A DNA stretch of 64,000 nucleotides from an uncultured Roseburia sp. (GTDB taxonomy: Bacteria; Bacillota; Clostridia; Lachnospirales; Lachnospiraceae): NCBI GenBank assembly GCA_900542495.1, contig UQNW01000002.1, forward strand, positions 1 to 64,000, read 5' to 3'. The position numbers were made by a program, and so were the translations under genes. The notes below the pieces were generated by a model. That model made no database searches and was not told where the DNA came from. It worked only from the letters and a program-made list of their open reading frames with translations. Positions within the stretch are counted from its first letter, which is position 1. Every line of letters starts with the position of its first letter. This document shows, piece by piece, positions 26,387 through 35,702 of this stretch.

Positions 26387-26419
26387 TATTTTAAATATTT
26401 CATGAAGGAGAAGTGAGGT

Positions 26420-26761
26420 ATGGAGGAGCGGAGAAAGCATAAGAGACTTGATCTGGAAGTCAGGGTTGAATTAGAACGGTTAGATGAAGAAGGCGTGACC
26501 ACTTTGAAATATGTCCATGTCGAGGTGACAGATATTTCAAAAAGCGGTCTCGGATTTAAGTCGAAGGCAGATCTTGAGATTGGGAGCTATTACGATACAA
26601 GGATTCAGATCTGGACGAAAGAAGTTGTGGATGCTGTTATTGAAATCGTCCGGAGAGATGCTTTGCCGGAGGGCGGTTATAAATATGGATGCAGGTTTAT
26701 TGGGATGACGGATACTGACGCACTCAAGATAGATATTTACCAGATATTTAATGATCTGTAA
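26420..26761 (+). CDS. PilZ-domain protein (c-di-GMP receptor type)
   Basis: A 113-residue single-domain protein. The N-terminal RRKHKRLDL fits the RxxxR c-di-GMP motif, and DISKSGLGF fits the (D/N)xSxxG motif on the following strand, so binding residues are present. No other domain. AAGGAG lies 9 nt before the ATG. It has its own promoter and precedes a TraX-like membrane protein. A role in motility or surface attachment would fit the chemotaxis genes elsewhere in the window; the partner is unknown. Confidence 0.88.
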   Translation: MEERRKHKRLDLEVRVELERLDEEGVTTLKYVHVEVTDISKSGLGFKSKADLEIGSYYDTRIQIWTKEVVDAVIEIVRRDALPEGGYKYGCRFIGMTDTDALKIDIYQIFNDL

Positions 26762-26803
26762 AAGAACCGGGGATCCGATACTACAATGCAGGAGCATATC
26801 GCT

Positions 26804-27574
26804 ATGTCGTTTCAAAAAATAAAATCATCTACATCACGGTGTTTTGATATCAGCACAGCAGCATTGCATATCATTGCAATGCTGTTCATGCTGATGGATC
26901 ACCTTTGGGCAACACTTCTTCCGGCGCAGGAATGGCTGACCTGTGTTGGCAGGATCGCATTTCCGATTTTTGCATTTATGTCGGTAGAAGGTTATTTTCA
27001 TACCCATAATTTCAAAAAGTACTTATTGCGAATGCTGGTTTTTGCAGTGATCTCAGAGATACCGTTCGACCTGATGTATGGCGGAACCTGGTTTTATCCG
27101 GTCCACCAGAATGTGATCTGGACATTTATCCTTGGCCTCTTAGGAATCCATATAATGGAAACAGTGCGAAAGAAAAAGAAAACACCTGCTTTTGTACTGA
27201 CAGCTATACTGGTTACGATTGCAGGCGGATTACTCGGAACATTAACAATGGTTGATTATTATGGAATAGGTGTTCTGACTGTTTTTATTTTCTATTTTTT
27301 CCGTGGACGTAAATGGTGGTGTCTGTTTGGACAAATTGCCGCTCTCTATTGGGTGAATGTGGAATTGCTTGGCGGATTAATGTATCCGATCCATTTGTTT
27401 GGAATGGAGTTTGAATTCTGCCAGCAGGGACTTGCATTACTTGCATTAGTGCCAATCTGGCTGTATCGTGGACGTCAGGGATATCACAGCAAACCATTCC
27501 AGTATCTCTGCTATGCATTTTATCCGGTTCACATGCTCATTCTGGTGCTGATACTGGGCTTTGTGAACCGGTAA
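26804..27574 (+). CDS. TraX-family membrane protein
   Basis: A polytopic membrane protein of the TraX family, named for F-pilin acetylation but widespread in Firmicutes chromosomes with unknown role. The ATG at 26804 is 9 nt after CAGGAG; an earlier in-frame ATG at 26786 contains that site. The 256 residues have about seven hydrophobic segments and the family's MLFMLMDHLWATLLP, VGRIAFPIFAFMSVEGYFHT and the C-terminal YAFYPVHMLILVLIL. It is probably co-transcribed with the PilZ gene, 42 nt upstream. Confidence 0.82.
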   Translation: MSFQKIKSSTSRCFDISTAALHIIAMLFMLMDHLWATLLPAQEWLTCVGRIAFPIFAFMSVEGYFHTHNFKKYLLRMLVFAVISEIPFDLMYGGTWFYPVHQNVIWTFILGLLGIHIMETVRKKKKTPAFVLTAILVTIAGGLLGTLTMVDYYGIGVLTVFIFYFFRGRKWWCLFGQIAALYWVNVELLGGLMYPIHLFGMEFEFCQQGLALLALVPIWLYRGRQGYHSKPFQYLCYAFYPVHMLILVLILGFVNR

Positions 27575-27619
27575 AATATATCAGAATACGAAAAACATAT
27601 CAAAATAAAAAATACTGAT

Positions 27620-27662
27620 AAAAAAACTCCCGGAAGCAGGTATAGAACATGTTTCCGGGAGT
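27620..27662 (-). terminator. Intrinsic terminator of the LacI-family gene
   Basis: ACTCCCGGAA (27626-27635) pairs with TTCCGGGAGT (27653-27662). On the minus strand a T-run follows at once (27625-27620). Confidence 0.85.
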
Positions 27663-27669
27663 AATGGAT

Positions 27670-28695
27670 TTAACTGGTTGTCTCTCTGCGGATAAGGATA
27701 GGCGTAATTTGCTTATGGATCGGTTCTGCCAGCGGAACTGGTTTTCTCTTTTTACGTTCTTCCATCTGCTGGACTAATAATTCCATGGAGGTGTGTGCGA
27801 TCACATCGATTTGCTGTCCAATGGTTGTGATCGGCAAAATAGCTTCACTGGCAATCGGAGAGTTGTCAAACCCTACCAGTTCATATGTGTCAGGGAGACA
27901 TCCATATTTTTGAAAGATTAGATTCAGGAACATATTCGCATAGGTGTCATTCGCAAGAAAGACACCTTTTTTTTGCCCAGGATATTTTGCATCAATATCA
28001 GCAAAGATGATTTTCATTTGTGAAAAAATATCCTGATAAGAATCTCCGTACACATTAAGATTTAATTCATAAGGCACATGTTGTTCTTTACAGATATCTT
28101 CAAATGCACGAATTCTGTTGTAGGCAGGAATAATCTTTGGCACATCTGCATTAATATGAATCAGCACATCACAATGGTCACGGATCAAAAGTGATGCAGC
28201 CTGCAGGGCTCCCATATAATTATCAGTTGTGACACTGCAGATATGTTCTGCCTCACGTTCAATTGCTATGACAGGAATCTGATAAGAAGCAAGCTTTTCG
28301 GAAGAAAGCGTATGGCTTAATACGATCAGACCTTCAATCTGATAAGACATCAATTCTTCAATATACTGCTCCTCCTCATCTGGTCCGTTATCACTGACAA
28401 AAACAAGAAATTTATAATGATAATCACGGTAGCTGGAAAGAAGCTGGGTTAGCATTTCTGAGTAGTAGTGAAGGTAAAGATTTGGTACGATAATCCCGAT
28501 AAATTCACTTTTCCCATTTGCGAGCACCTTTGCAAGTTTGTTCTTTTTATATCCTAAATCCTCAAGAGCCTGAGATATTTTTTCCTGATTTTCAAGTGTC
28601 AGTGAATCCGGATGATTAAAATATCTTGAGATTGTAGTTTTGGAAAAATGCGTGTATTCTGCAATGTCAGCAAATGTCACCTGTTTTTTCGCCAT
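27670..28695 (-). CDS. LacI-family repressor of the adjacent sucrose/fructan locus
   Basis: A 341-residue sugar-responsive repressor. The LacI HTH is at the N-terminus: VTFADIAEYTHFSKTTISRYFNHP, then the hinge helix region NKLAKVLANGKSEFIGIIVP. The periplasmic-binding-protein-like sensor domain fills the rest, with GLIVLSH, GVFLANDTYANMF and GFDNSPIASEAILPITTI. Its gene is divergent from the permease/GH32/fructokinase genes. Palindromic operators lie around both promoters, so it likely represses the operon and itself. The inducer is inferred to be a fructose-containing sugar or a derivative. Confidence 0.92.
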   Translation of the reverse strand: MAKKQVTFADIAEYTHFSKTTISRYFNHPDSLTLENQEKISQALEDLGYKKNKLAKVLANGKSEFIGIIVPNLYLHYYSEMLTQLLSSYRDYHYKFLVFVSDNGPDEEEQYIEELMSYQIEGLIVLSHTLSSEKLASYQIPVIAIEREAEHICSVTTDNYMGALQAASLLIRDHCDVLIHINADVPKIIPAYNRIRAFEDICKEQHVPYELNLNVYGDSYQDIFSQMKIIFADIDAKYPGQKKGVFLANDTYANMFLNLIFQKYGCLPDTYELVGFDNSPIASEAILPITTIGQQIDVIAHTSMELLVQQMEERKKRKPVPLAEPIHKQITPILIRRETTS

Positions 28696-28782
28696 AAGTA
28701 TCTGTCTCCTTTACGCATTGTCTATTGTATTTATCAGTATGTTAAAATATGAATCGTTTCGTTACAGTTTCATATTACACAT

Positions 28783-28811
28783 AGTATAGCAATTAAGTTC
28801 TGGAATATCAA
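28783..28811 (-). promoter_or_regulatory. Promoter of the LacI-family gene
   Basis: On the minus strand: TTGATA (28806-28811), 17 nt, TATACT (28783-28788). Confidence 0.55.
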
Positions 28812-28818
28812 TATAAAA

Positions 28819-28845
28819 ATAACTGGTTACGTAACTGGTTACTTT
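28819..28845. promoter_or_regulatory. Upstream LacI-family operator region
   Basis: Two near-palindromic copies of GTAACTGGTTAC-type sequence overlap across a perfect GTTACGTAAC core (28826-28835). The region lies between the two divergent promoters. Confidence 0.65.
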
Positions 28846-28859
28846 AATTTAAAAAAGTG

Positions 28860-28888
28860 TTGACATCTATTGGAAAATAGGTTATTAT
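28860..28888 (+). promoter_or_regulatory. Promoter of the sucrose/fructan operon
   Basis: TTGACA (28860-28865), 17 nt, TATTAT (28883-28888). It is flanked by operators on both sides. Confidence 0.8.
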
Positions 28889-28896
28889 CCAATTAT

Positions 28897-28914
28897 AAAG
28901 TAACCGGTTACTTT
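28897..28914. promoter_or_regulatory. Main LacI-family operator over the transcription start
   Basis: AAAGTAACCGGTTACTTT is a perfect 18-bp palindrome with the central CG typical of LacI sites. It begins about 8 nt after the -10, covering the expected start. A further half-site ACCGGTTA follows at 28915-28922. Confidence 0.8.
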
Positions 28915-28951
28915 ACCGGTTATACAACAAGACTAAATGGAGGAATAGTGT

Positions 28952-29890
28952 ATGAAAAGAGGGTTGAAACAAAAAAAGTCTACAGGCAGACAAACGCTTG
29001 TAAGTAAAGTTTCCTATGTCAAAAGAAACTGGCAGCTGTATGTGTTTTTCCTGATGCCGGCATTGGTGTTAACAATTATATTTAAGTATCTTCCGATGGG
29101 TGGGCTGCTCATCGCATTCGAAGATTATAATGTAATTAAAGGTGTTTTTGGAAGTCCCTGGGTAGGGTTGGAATACTTCAAACGGTTTTTATCCTCACCG
29201 GATTTTATGAGTTATCTGTTAAACACATTAAAACTCAGCATTTATGGACTGCTTTGGGGTTTTCCGATTCCAATTATCCTGGCATTATTACTGAACCGGA
29301 TCCGCAAGCAAGGTATAAAAAAGAAAATACAGCTTTTAATCTACGCACCTAACTTTATTTCCGTTATCGTACTCTGCGGTATGGTACGTATGTTTTTATC
29401 ACCGGTTGGTCCGATGAACCGTATTCTCGGTATCACTACAAATTGGATGACAATGCCGACTGCCTTCAGGACAATTTATATTGCAAGCGGAATCTGGCAG
29501 GGAGCAGGTTGGGCATCCATCATGTACACGGCAGCTTTAGCCAATGCCAGTAAAGAATTAGAAGAAGCGGCTGTTATGGATGGTGCAAATCTGCTGCAGC
29601 AAATCTGGTATGTCGAGTTACCGGCCATTAAAGATATTATTGTAATTCAGTTTATTTTACAGGCCGGAAACATTATGAGTATCGGATTTGAAAAAGCATA
29701 TGCATTACAGACTGATATGAACCTTCCGGCATCTGAGATTTTATCAACTTATGTGTATCGGATCGGACTTCTGAACGGAGATTATGGCTACTCAACGGCT
29801 GTCGGATTGTTCAACTCTGTCATTAATGTTATTTTATTGATTTTCGTAAATTTTGTAGTAAAGAAAATAAACGATGGAGAAGGATTATAG
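28952..29890 (+). CDS. ABC sugar transporter permease (LplB/YteP type)
   Basis: One of two CUT1-type permeases forming the membrane channel for an oligosaccharide. The 312 residues hold six predicted TM helices after a basic N-terminus. The EAA loop that contacts the ATPase reads LEEAAVMDGANLLQQIWYVE near 205-225. The family's LMPALVLTIIFKYLPMGGLLIAF start is visible. It is first in the operon, 13 nt before the second permease. No ATPase gene is present, so a shared MsmX-like ATPase elsewhere is expected. Confidence 0.92.
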   Translation: MKRGLKQKKSTGRQTLVSKVSYVKRNWQLYVFFLMPALVLTIIFKYLPMGGLLIAFEDYNVIKGVFGSPWVGLEYFKRFLSSPDFMSYLLNTLKLSIYGLLWGFPIPIILALLLNRIRKQGIKKKIQLLIYAPNFISVIVLCGMVRMFLSPVGPMNRILGITTNWMTMPTAFRTIYIASGIWQGAGWASIMYTAALANASKELEEAAVMDGANLLQQIWYVELPAIKDIIVIQFILQAGNIMSIGFEKAYALQTDMNLPASEILSTYVYRIGLLNGDYGYSTAVGLFNSVINVILLIFVNFVVKKINDGEGL

Positions 29891-29902
29891 GAGGATGAAA
29901 AG

Positions 29903-30799
29903 ATGGAAACATCAAGAAAAATAAAATATTCGAGAATTGACCGTCTGATTTTAGGTATAGCATATGCGCTTCTCAGTTTGTTTGTTCTTTCGATTGTTAT
30001 ACCTTTGATATATGTAGTTCTGGCATCTTTTATGGATCCGACTGTTTTAAATAATCAGGGACTGAGTTTTCGGATAAAAGACTGGACATTAGATGCATAC
30101 CGGCGTGTTTTAGAGAATGAAATGATATGGAGAGGATTTTTTAATTCATTTTTCTACTCGCTGGCGTTTACTGCAATTTCTGTTTTTATAACACTTCTTG
30201 CAGCTTATCCGATGTCAAAAAAAGAGTTTGTCGGCAGAAATTTTTTTAATGTAATTTTTCTGATCACTATGTTTTTTGGTGGTGGGATGATCCCGACATT
30301 TATATTAATCAACCGTTTACATATGGTGAATACTGTATGGGCTATTTTAATACCCGGAGCATTCAATGTATGGAATATGATTCTTGCAAGAACTTATTAC
30401 CAGTCAATACCAAAGGAACTCAGAGAGGCGTCCTCCATTGATGGTGCAAATGAAATCCAGCATTTTTTCAAAATTATGATTCCGGTGTGTAAACCAATCA
30501 TCGCCGTACTGGCGCTCTGGTCTTTTGTTGGAATGTGGAACAGCTATTTTGATGCACTGATTTATTTGAATGATGCAGATCTGCAGCCATTACAGCTCGT
30601 GCTTCGTTCCATTCTTGTACAGAATACACCACAGCCTGGAATGATCGCTGATATCCAGAGTACGGCTGAGATGGCAAAAGTAGCGGAACAGTTAAAATAT
30701 GCGACTATTGTTGTGTCAAGCTTACCATTATTAATTATGTACCCATTTTTCCAGAAATATTTCGACAAAGGAATTATGGTTGGATCTGTAAAAGGTTAA
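29903..30799 (+). CDS. ABC sugar transporter permease (YtcP type)
   Basis: Second CUT1 permease, partner of the gene just upstream. The 298 residues contain six TM helices. The EAA loop reads LREASSIDGANEIQHFFKIM near 170-192, followed by the P-x-x-KP segment IPVCKPIIAVLALW. GGAGGATGA stands before the ATG. The binding lipoprotein gene follows after 19 nt. Confidence 0.92.
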   Translation: METSRKIKYSRIDRLILGIAYALLSLFVLSIVIPLIYVVLASFMDPTVLNNQGLSFRIKDWTLDAYRRVLENEMIWRGFFNSFFYSLAFTAISVFITLLAAYPMSKKEFVGRNFFNVIFLITMFFGGGMIPTFILINRLHMVNTVWAILIPGAFNVWNMILARTYYQSIPKELREASSIDGANEIQHFFKIMIPVCKPIIAVLALWSFVGMWNSYFDALIYLNDADLQPLQLVLRSILVQNTPQPGMIADIQSTAEMAKVAEQLKYATIVVSSLPLLIMYPFFQKYFDKGIMVGSVKG

Positions 30800-30818
30800 A
30801 GAAGGGGGAACTTCCTAT

Positions 30819-32489
30819 ATGCGTAGAAAAATAAATAGAATGTTGTCATTCGGGCTTGCACTGATCATGATGTTTAGTATAGCCGGCTGCGGAAGCAATG
30901 CACAGCCACAGGCAGAGATAGATCCGGACACTCCGGTTTCCGAAGTACAGTTTCCGTTAAAAGAAACTGAGGAATTATCCTTTATTACCAGTGCACCGGC
31001 GACCTCAACGCAGGATCCGAATGAAAGGATCATTTTTCAAAGACTTGAGGAACAGACGAATGTGCATATTAAATGGACGTGTTTTGTATCGGATCAGTTT
31101 TCTGATAAAAAAAATCTTGCATTAGCACAATTTGGCAATCTGCCGGATGGCTTGTTTAATGCCGGAATGAGTGATTACGATCTGCTTCGTTATGCAAAGC
31201 AGGGGATTATTATTCCCCTTGAAAATCTGATCGATAAATATATGCCAAATCTTCAGGCTGTATTTGAAAAATATCCGGAATACCGCACCATGTGTACCGC
31301 ACCGGATGGACATATATATTCATTTCCATGGATCGAACAGCTTGGTGCCGGTAAAGAAGCCATACAGGCCATCGGAGATATCGCGTATATCAATAAAAAA
31401 TGGCTGGATTATCTTGGATTGGAAATACCAACAACAACGGACGAACTGGAACAGGTATTAATTGCATTCCGGGATCATGCGGATGAATTGCAGGAAGAAT
31501 TTGATATTGAAGGTGATGTGATACCGATGTCCTTTATTATCAACAATGGAGATCAGGATCCCGCCATTCTGATCAATGGATTTGGAGAAGGCTATGGTGA
31601 TACCGGTGATCATTTTGCAGTGACGGATGAAGGAAAGGTCATTTACACAGCTGTTCAGGAAGGGTATAAAGAAGGCATTGAATGGCTGCATAAATTAGTA
31701 ACAGAAGATCTTATAGATCCGGAAGCGTTCACGCAGGAATGGTCTACCTATGTTGCAAAAGGTAAAAACCACCGATATGGTCTTTGCTTCTCCTGGGATA
31801 TTGCAAATATTGATAACAATGTTGATTATGTAATGCTCCCTGCACTTACAGGTCCGACGGGTGTGCGGAATATCACAAGACAAAACAATAGTGAGACCAG
31901 TGGCTTTGACAGAGGACGCTGCGTACTTACGACCAGTTGCAGAAATACTGCACTTGCAGCAGCATGGATCGATCAGATGTATGCACCATTACAGTCTCCG
32001 CAGAATAACTGGGGCAGCTATGGTGAGAATGATTCCTTTAACATCTTTGAAATGTCTACTAATGAAAAAGGTGAACCGATGTTAAAACATATGGATTTAG
32101 GCGACCAGTCTCCGGTAGAAGTCCGCGAGGCACAGTCAGTCAATGGTCCGCTTGCCATCTTAAATGAATATTATGGTGAGTATGTAACGCAGCCGGAAGA
32201 TGCAAAATGGCGGCTTGACAATATGCATGAGACATATTTGGCAGATATGAACAGTAAATACGTTTATCCGAACGTATTTATGAGTATAGAAGACACGAAC
32301 AAGGTGTCGCAATATGACACAGATATTAAAAAATATGCCGAACAGAAAAAAGCCGACTGGATTTTAAATGGCGGCATAGAAAAGGAATGGGATTCCTATC
32401 TTGAAAAAATGGAAAAATATGGATTATCGGATTATCTTTCCATTAAGCAGAAATACTTTGACAACTATCAGAAATCATTATCAGAATAA
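30819..32489 (+). CDS. Extracellular solute-binding lipoprotein of the sugar ABC transporter
   Basis: A cell-surface lipoprotein that captures the sugar and feeds the two permeases. The 556 residues are typical of the large LplA/YtcQ-type binding proteins. The signal MRRKINRMLSFGLALIMMFS ends in the lipobox IAGC with lipidated Cys near residue 24. The mature protein has aromatic-rich segments consistent with carbohydrate binding (GHIYSFPWIEQL, YINKKWLDYLGLEIPTT). It follows the permeases, and GH32 lies 16 nt downstream. The substrate is inferred from GH32 and fructokinase as sucrose or short fructo-oligosaccharides. Confidence 0.9.
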   Translation: MRRKINRMLSFGLALIMMFSIAGCGSNAQPQAEIDPDTPVSEVQFPLKETEELSFITSAPATSTQDPNERIIFQRLEEQTNVHIKWTCFVSDQFSDKKNLALAQFGNLPDGLFNAGMSDYDLLRYAKQGIIIPLENLIDKYMPNLQAVFEKYPEYRTMCTAPDGHIYSFPWIEQLGAGKEAIQAIGDIAYINKKWLDYLGLEIPTTTDELEQVLIAFRDHADELQEEFDIEGDVIPMSFIINNGDQDPAILINGFGEGYGDTGDHFAVTDEGKVIYTAVQEGYKEGIEWLHKLVTEDLIDPEAFTQEWSTYVAKGKNHRYGLCFSWDIANIDNNVDYVMLPALTGPTGVRNITRQNNSETSGFDRGRCVLTTSCRNTALAAAWIDQMYAPLQSPQNNWGSYGENDSFNIFEMSTNEKGEPMLKHMDLGDQSPVEVREAQSVNGPLAILNEYYGEYVTQPEDAKWRLDNMHETYLADMNSKYVYPNVFMSIEDTNKVSQYDTDIKKYAEQKKADWILNGGIEKEWDSYLEKMEKYGLSDYLSIKQKYFDNYQKSLSE

Positions 32490-32505
32490 TCAGGAGAGAA
32501 ATAAT

Positions 32506-33975
32506 ATGAGCAATATGTTAGAAAAAGCCAGAAAATACGAGACAGAAAAAATTGCTGCTACAGATCCGCAGACAAAACCTTTATTTCATGTTTCTGCTCC
32601 AACCGGATGGATCAACGATCCAAATGGATTTTCGTTTTATGATGGACAGATACATCTGTTTTATCAATATCATCCATATAACAGGGAATGGGGACCAATG
32701 CACTGGGGACATAGCGTTACGTGCGATATGATCCACTGGGAACAGCTTCCAGCGGCACTTGCTCCGGATGAAGAATATGATAAAGCCGGATGCTTTTCAG
32801 GAAGTGCGATCGAAGCAGATGGTAAACATGTACTTGTATATACAGGAGTAACTAGAATAAAACAGCCTGACGGAAGTGAGCAGGATCGTCAGAATCAGTG
32901 TATTGCATTTGGTGATGGAAAAGATTATCAGAAATATGACAAAAATCCTGTCATGACCGGAGAAATGCTTCCAGATGGATGCAACAGGGTAGATTTCCGT
33001 GATCCGAAGATCTGGAAAGAAAATGATACCTATTATATGATCGTTGGTAATAAAAATGAAAATCAGATCGGACAGGTTGTGTTATGTTCAAGCAAAAATC
33101 TGACTGACTGGAAATTTGAAACAATTCTTGCTTCAAACGAAAGCGGAAAAATTGGTACAATGTGGGAATGTCCGGACTTCTTTCAGCTGGGCAGTAAAAG
33201 AGTGCTGATCTGTTCACCGCAGGATATGAAAGCGCAGAAATATGAGTTTCATAATGGACATAACAGTGTTTATTTTCTTGGGGACTATGATGAAAAAACA
33301 CATACATTTGTAAAAGAATTGCCGCATGCACTTGATTATGGAATGGATTTTTATGCACCGCAGACAACTGAACTGCCGGACGGCAGACGTATTATGATTG
33401 CATGGATGAAATCCTGGGATGCATGTGTGATTCCAAATTCACAGGTTTGGCAGGGAATGATGACTCTGCCGAGGGAATTGGAATTAAAAGATGGTAAAAT
33501 CTGGCAGACACCGGTGCGTGAAATTGAAAAGTACCATAAAAATCCATGTCGATATGATCATGCAGAAATAAATCAGGAAACAACACTGTGTGGAATTGAA
33601 GGCCGGACGATCGACCTTACCGTTTTACTGGAAGAGGATGAATTTCAAACATTTTCCATGAAACTTGCCGCAAATAAGGGATATGAAACAAGCTTTACTT
33701 ATCATAAGGCTGAAAATATGCTTGAGATCGATCGCACTTATTGCGGTGTGACAAAAGATGTTGTCTGCGTGCGGAAACTGAAGATTTCAAATCCGGAAGG
33801 GCTTAAGAAAATGAGATTTATTTTGGATCGTCAGTCGATCGAACTATTCCTGAACGATGGGGAGCAGGTTGCGACAACAGCCATCTGTACGCCGTTGGAA
33901 GCGCAGGAAATCCATTTTTACAGTGACAAAAAAATACATATTAATGTTGAAAAGTATAGTATAGTAAAATTATAA
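32506..33975 (+). CDS. GH32 beta-fructofuranosidase (sucrose/fructo-oligosaccharide hydrolase)
   Basis: Cleaves terminal beta-fructosyl bonds in sucrose, sucrose-6-phosphate or short fructans. The ATG at 32506 follows AGGAG with 9-nt spacing; a longer frame into the previous gene is rejected. The 489 residues include the GH32 triad: WINDPNG (nucleophile Asp), FRDPK (transition-state Asp) and MWECPDF (acid/base Glu). A C-terminal beta-sandwich domain ends with SIELFLNDGEQVATT. There is no signal peptide, so it acts in the cytoplasm on sugar imported by the ABC system. No PTS gene is present, so a non-phosphorylated substrate is more likely. Confidence 0.94.
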   Translation: MSNMLEKARKYETEKIAATDPQTKPLFHVSAPTGWINDPNGFSFYDGQIHLFYQYHPYNREWGPMHWGHSVTCDMIHWEQLPAALAPDEEYDKAGCFSGSAIEADGKHVLVYTGVTRIKQPDGSEQDRQNQCIAFGDGKDYQKYDKNPVMTGEMLPDGCNRVDFRDPKIWKENDTYYMIVGNKNENQIGQVVLCSSKNLTDWKFETILASNESGKIGTMWECPDFFQLGSKRVLICSPQDMKAQKYEFHNGHNSVYFLGDYDEKTHTFVKELPHALDYGMDFYAPQTTELPDGRRIMIAWMKSWDACVIPNSQVWQGMMTLPRELELKDGKIWQTPVREIEKYHKNPCRYDHAEINQETTLCGIEGRTIDLTVLLEEDEFQTFSMKLAANKGYETSFTYHKAENMLEIDRTYCGVTKDVVCVRKLKISNPEGLKKMRFILDRQSIELFLNDGEQVATTAICTPLEAQEIHFYSDKKIHINVEKYSIVKL

Positions 33976-34009
33976 AACAAAAACTACTATCAGACACGGA
34001 GGGAAAAGT

Positions 34010-34975
34010 ATGGATGTTGTAGCTTTAGGTGAATTACTCATTGATTTTACCGAGAATGGGATCAGCAGTCAGGGAAATCCATTATTTGAGGCAAATCCGG
34101 GCGGTGCTCCATGCAACGTACTGGCAATGTTAACAAAGCTCGGACATAAGACAGCTTTTATCGGAAAAGTAGGAAATGATTTTTTCGGAAAACAGCTGGA
34201 ACAGACGATTATGGAAGTCGGGATTGATGCATCAGGCTTACAGAAAGATGATGACGTACATACGACGTTAGCACTGGTACATACTTATCCGGATGGAGAC
34301 AGGGATTTTTCGTTTTACAGAAACCCTGGTGCAGATATGATGCTGACAGAAGCGGAAGTCCCGGAAGAGTTGATAAAGGGAACACGGATCTTTCATTTTG
34401 GCACGTTGTCTATGACACACGAAGGTGTACGAAATGCAACAAAAAAAGCACTTCGTGCTGCAAAAGAAGCCGGTGCTGTCATTTCCTTTGATCCGAATCT
34501 GCGCGAGCCGCTCTGGAACTCCTTAGATGAAGCAAAAGAACAGGTGCTTTACGGATTAGAACAGTGTGACATTTTAAAGATTTCTGATAACGAGATTCAG
34601 TGGCTGACCGGAGAAGAAGATTTCACAAAGGGTGTACATTGGATCCTTGAGAGATATCATATTCCATTGATCCTTGTATCCATGGGCAGGGAAGGAAGCC
34701 GTGCTTACTATAAAGATCTTATTGTAGAAGTGAAACCTTTTATACAGAAGAATACGATAGAGACAACCGGAGCCGGAGATACCTTCTGTGCATGTGTTCT
34801 CCATTATATTTTAAAGCATGGACTTACCGATCTTACAGAGAATGGCCTGAAAGAGATGCTGACTTTTGCAAATGCAGCGGCATCCATTATCACTACACGC
34901 AAAGGCGCACTCCGCGTAATGCCGGAACGGGAAGAAATCGAGAAATTGTTAGCAAACTCTAACAATATACTTTAA
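34010..34975 (+). CDS. PfkB-family fructokinase
   Basis: Phosphorylates the fructose freed by GH32, feeding glycolysis. The 321 residues show ALGELLIDF and NPGGAPCNVLAMLTKLG at the N-terminus (sugar-binding region), DPNLREPLW in the middle and the ATP/anion-hole motif TTGAGDTFCACVLHYIL, with the catalytic Asp in GAGD near residue 256. GGAGGG stands before the ATG. It is the last gene of the sucrose/fructan operon, followed by a terminator. Another ribokinase-like specificity is possible, but context favours fructose. Confidence 0.92.
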   Translation: MDVVALGELLIDFTENGISSQGNPLFEANPGGAPCNVLAMLTKLGHKTAFIGKVGNDFFGKQLEQTIMEVGIDASGLQKDDDVHTTLALVHTYPDGDRDFSFYRNPGADMMLTEAEVPEELIKGTRIFHFGTLSMTHEGVRNATKKALRAAKEAGAVISFDPNLREPLWNSLDEAKEQVLYGLEQCDILKISDNEIQWLTGEEDFTKGVHWILERYHIPLILVSMGREGSRAYYKDLIVEVKPFIQKNTIETTGAGDTFCACVLHYILKHGLTDLTENGLKEMLTFANAAASIITTRKGALRVMPEREEIEKLLANSNNIL

Positions 34976-34998
34976 AATAATTATAATAATGAAGTCAC

Positions 34999-35038
34999 AA
35001 AAAACTCTGACAGACAGAAATGTTTGCCAGAGTTTTTT
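34999..35038 (+). terminator. Terminator of the sucrose/fructan operon
   Basis: Stem 34999-35017 with 35021-35037 (two mismatches) running into six T. Confidence 0.8.
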
Positions 35039-35054
35039 CTTACTATAATTGATC

Positions 35055-35702
35055 CTACGAGTGCAATTTCCGGTGAAATATCTGCATTTCTCCATATGTC
35101 AGAGGCAATTCACTGGATGAGGCTTTTCTTGACGGGCAGGAATAGTTCTTACAACCTGCACACGAATTACATAACTGATCACGGTTTGAAGCAGCTTTCG
35201 TGTCCAGACGCAGGATAAGCGTTGCAGTCTTTAAAGGCCAGAGCATCAGACCATCTGTAAGAGTGACAGATGCCGGCTCCAGATTATTATATATCTTTGG
35301 AAGCAGATCCATAGAATAGGTATCTCCGAGAAAAGATAATTCTACAAGATTCAGTCCGGTTTTCCGTTCTGCCAGATATGCAAATTCCTCGTATGCTTTT
35401 GACAGGAGCATGAGACTGATACAGTCTACAATATACGCTTCTTCCAGTTGTTCATGATTCAGATATAATTCTGACAATTGATCCACACCATTCCCAAGTG
35501 TAACGATTCCGTATACATAGTTTGTAAATGGAATTTCATCCATATCCTGGGTAAGCGAATAATATACATACGAATCTACAAGCGGTAAGAGTGCGGTATA
35601 TATCGTCTTTATATAGTGCAGTTTTTCAGCAGGAAAATGAAAACGTTCACACAATTCTTTCCAGTCAGAAGATGATAATCCTGGATTAAGCTTATCTTTC
35701 AT
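35055..35702 (-). CDS. Protein resembling the B12-dependent methionine synthase activation domain
   Basis: 215 residues. The middle (YIVDCISLMLLSKAYEEFAY...LSFLGDTYSMDLLPKIYNNLEP) and DGLMLWPLKTATLILRL resemble small stand-alone MetH activation-type proteins of clostridia. It ends in a Cys cluster, CNSCAGCKNYSC. Such proteins are thought to act in cobalamin-dependent methyltransfer or its reactivation; this is family-level inference. It overlaps the upstream small Cys-rich gene by 11 nt, so the two are translationally coupled. No cobalamin synthesis gene is in the window. Assignment is by eye. Confidence 0.55.
   Translation of the reverse strand: MKDKLNPGLSSSDWKELCERFHFPAEKLHYIKTIYTALLPLVDSYVYYSLTQDMDEIPFTNYVYGIVTLGNGVDQLSELYLNHEQLEEAYIVDCISLMLLSKAYEEFAYLAERKTGLNLVELSFLGDTYSMDLLPKIYNNLEPASVTLTDGLMLWPLKTATLILRLDTKAASNRDQLCNSCAGCKNYSCPSRKASSSELPLTYGEMQIFHRKLHS

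Noticed and set aside
35024..35218. 64-residue plus-strand ORF after fructokinase
   Set aside because: It begins inside the operon terminator and is antisense to the 215-residue gene; no ribosome-binding site.
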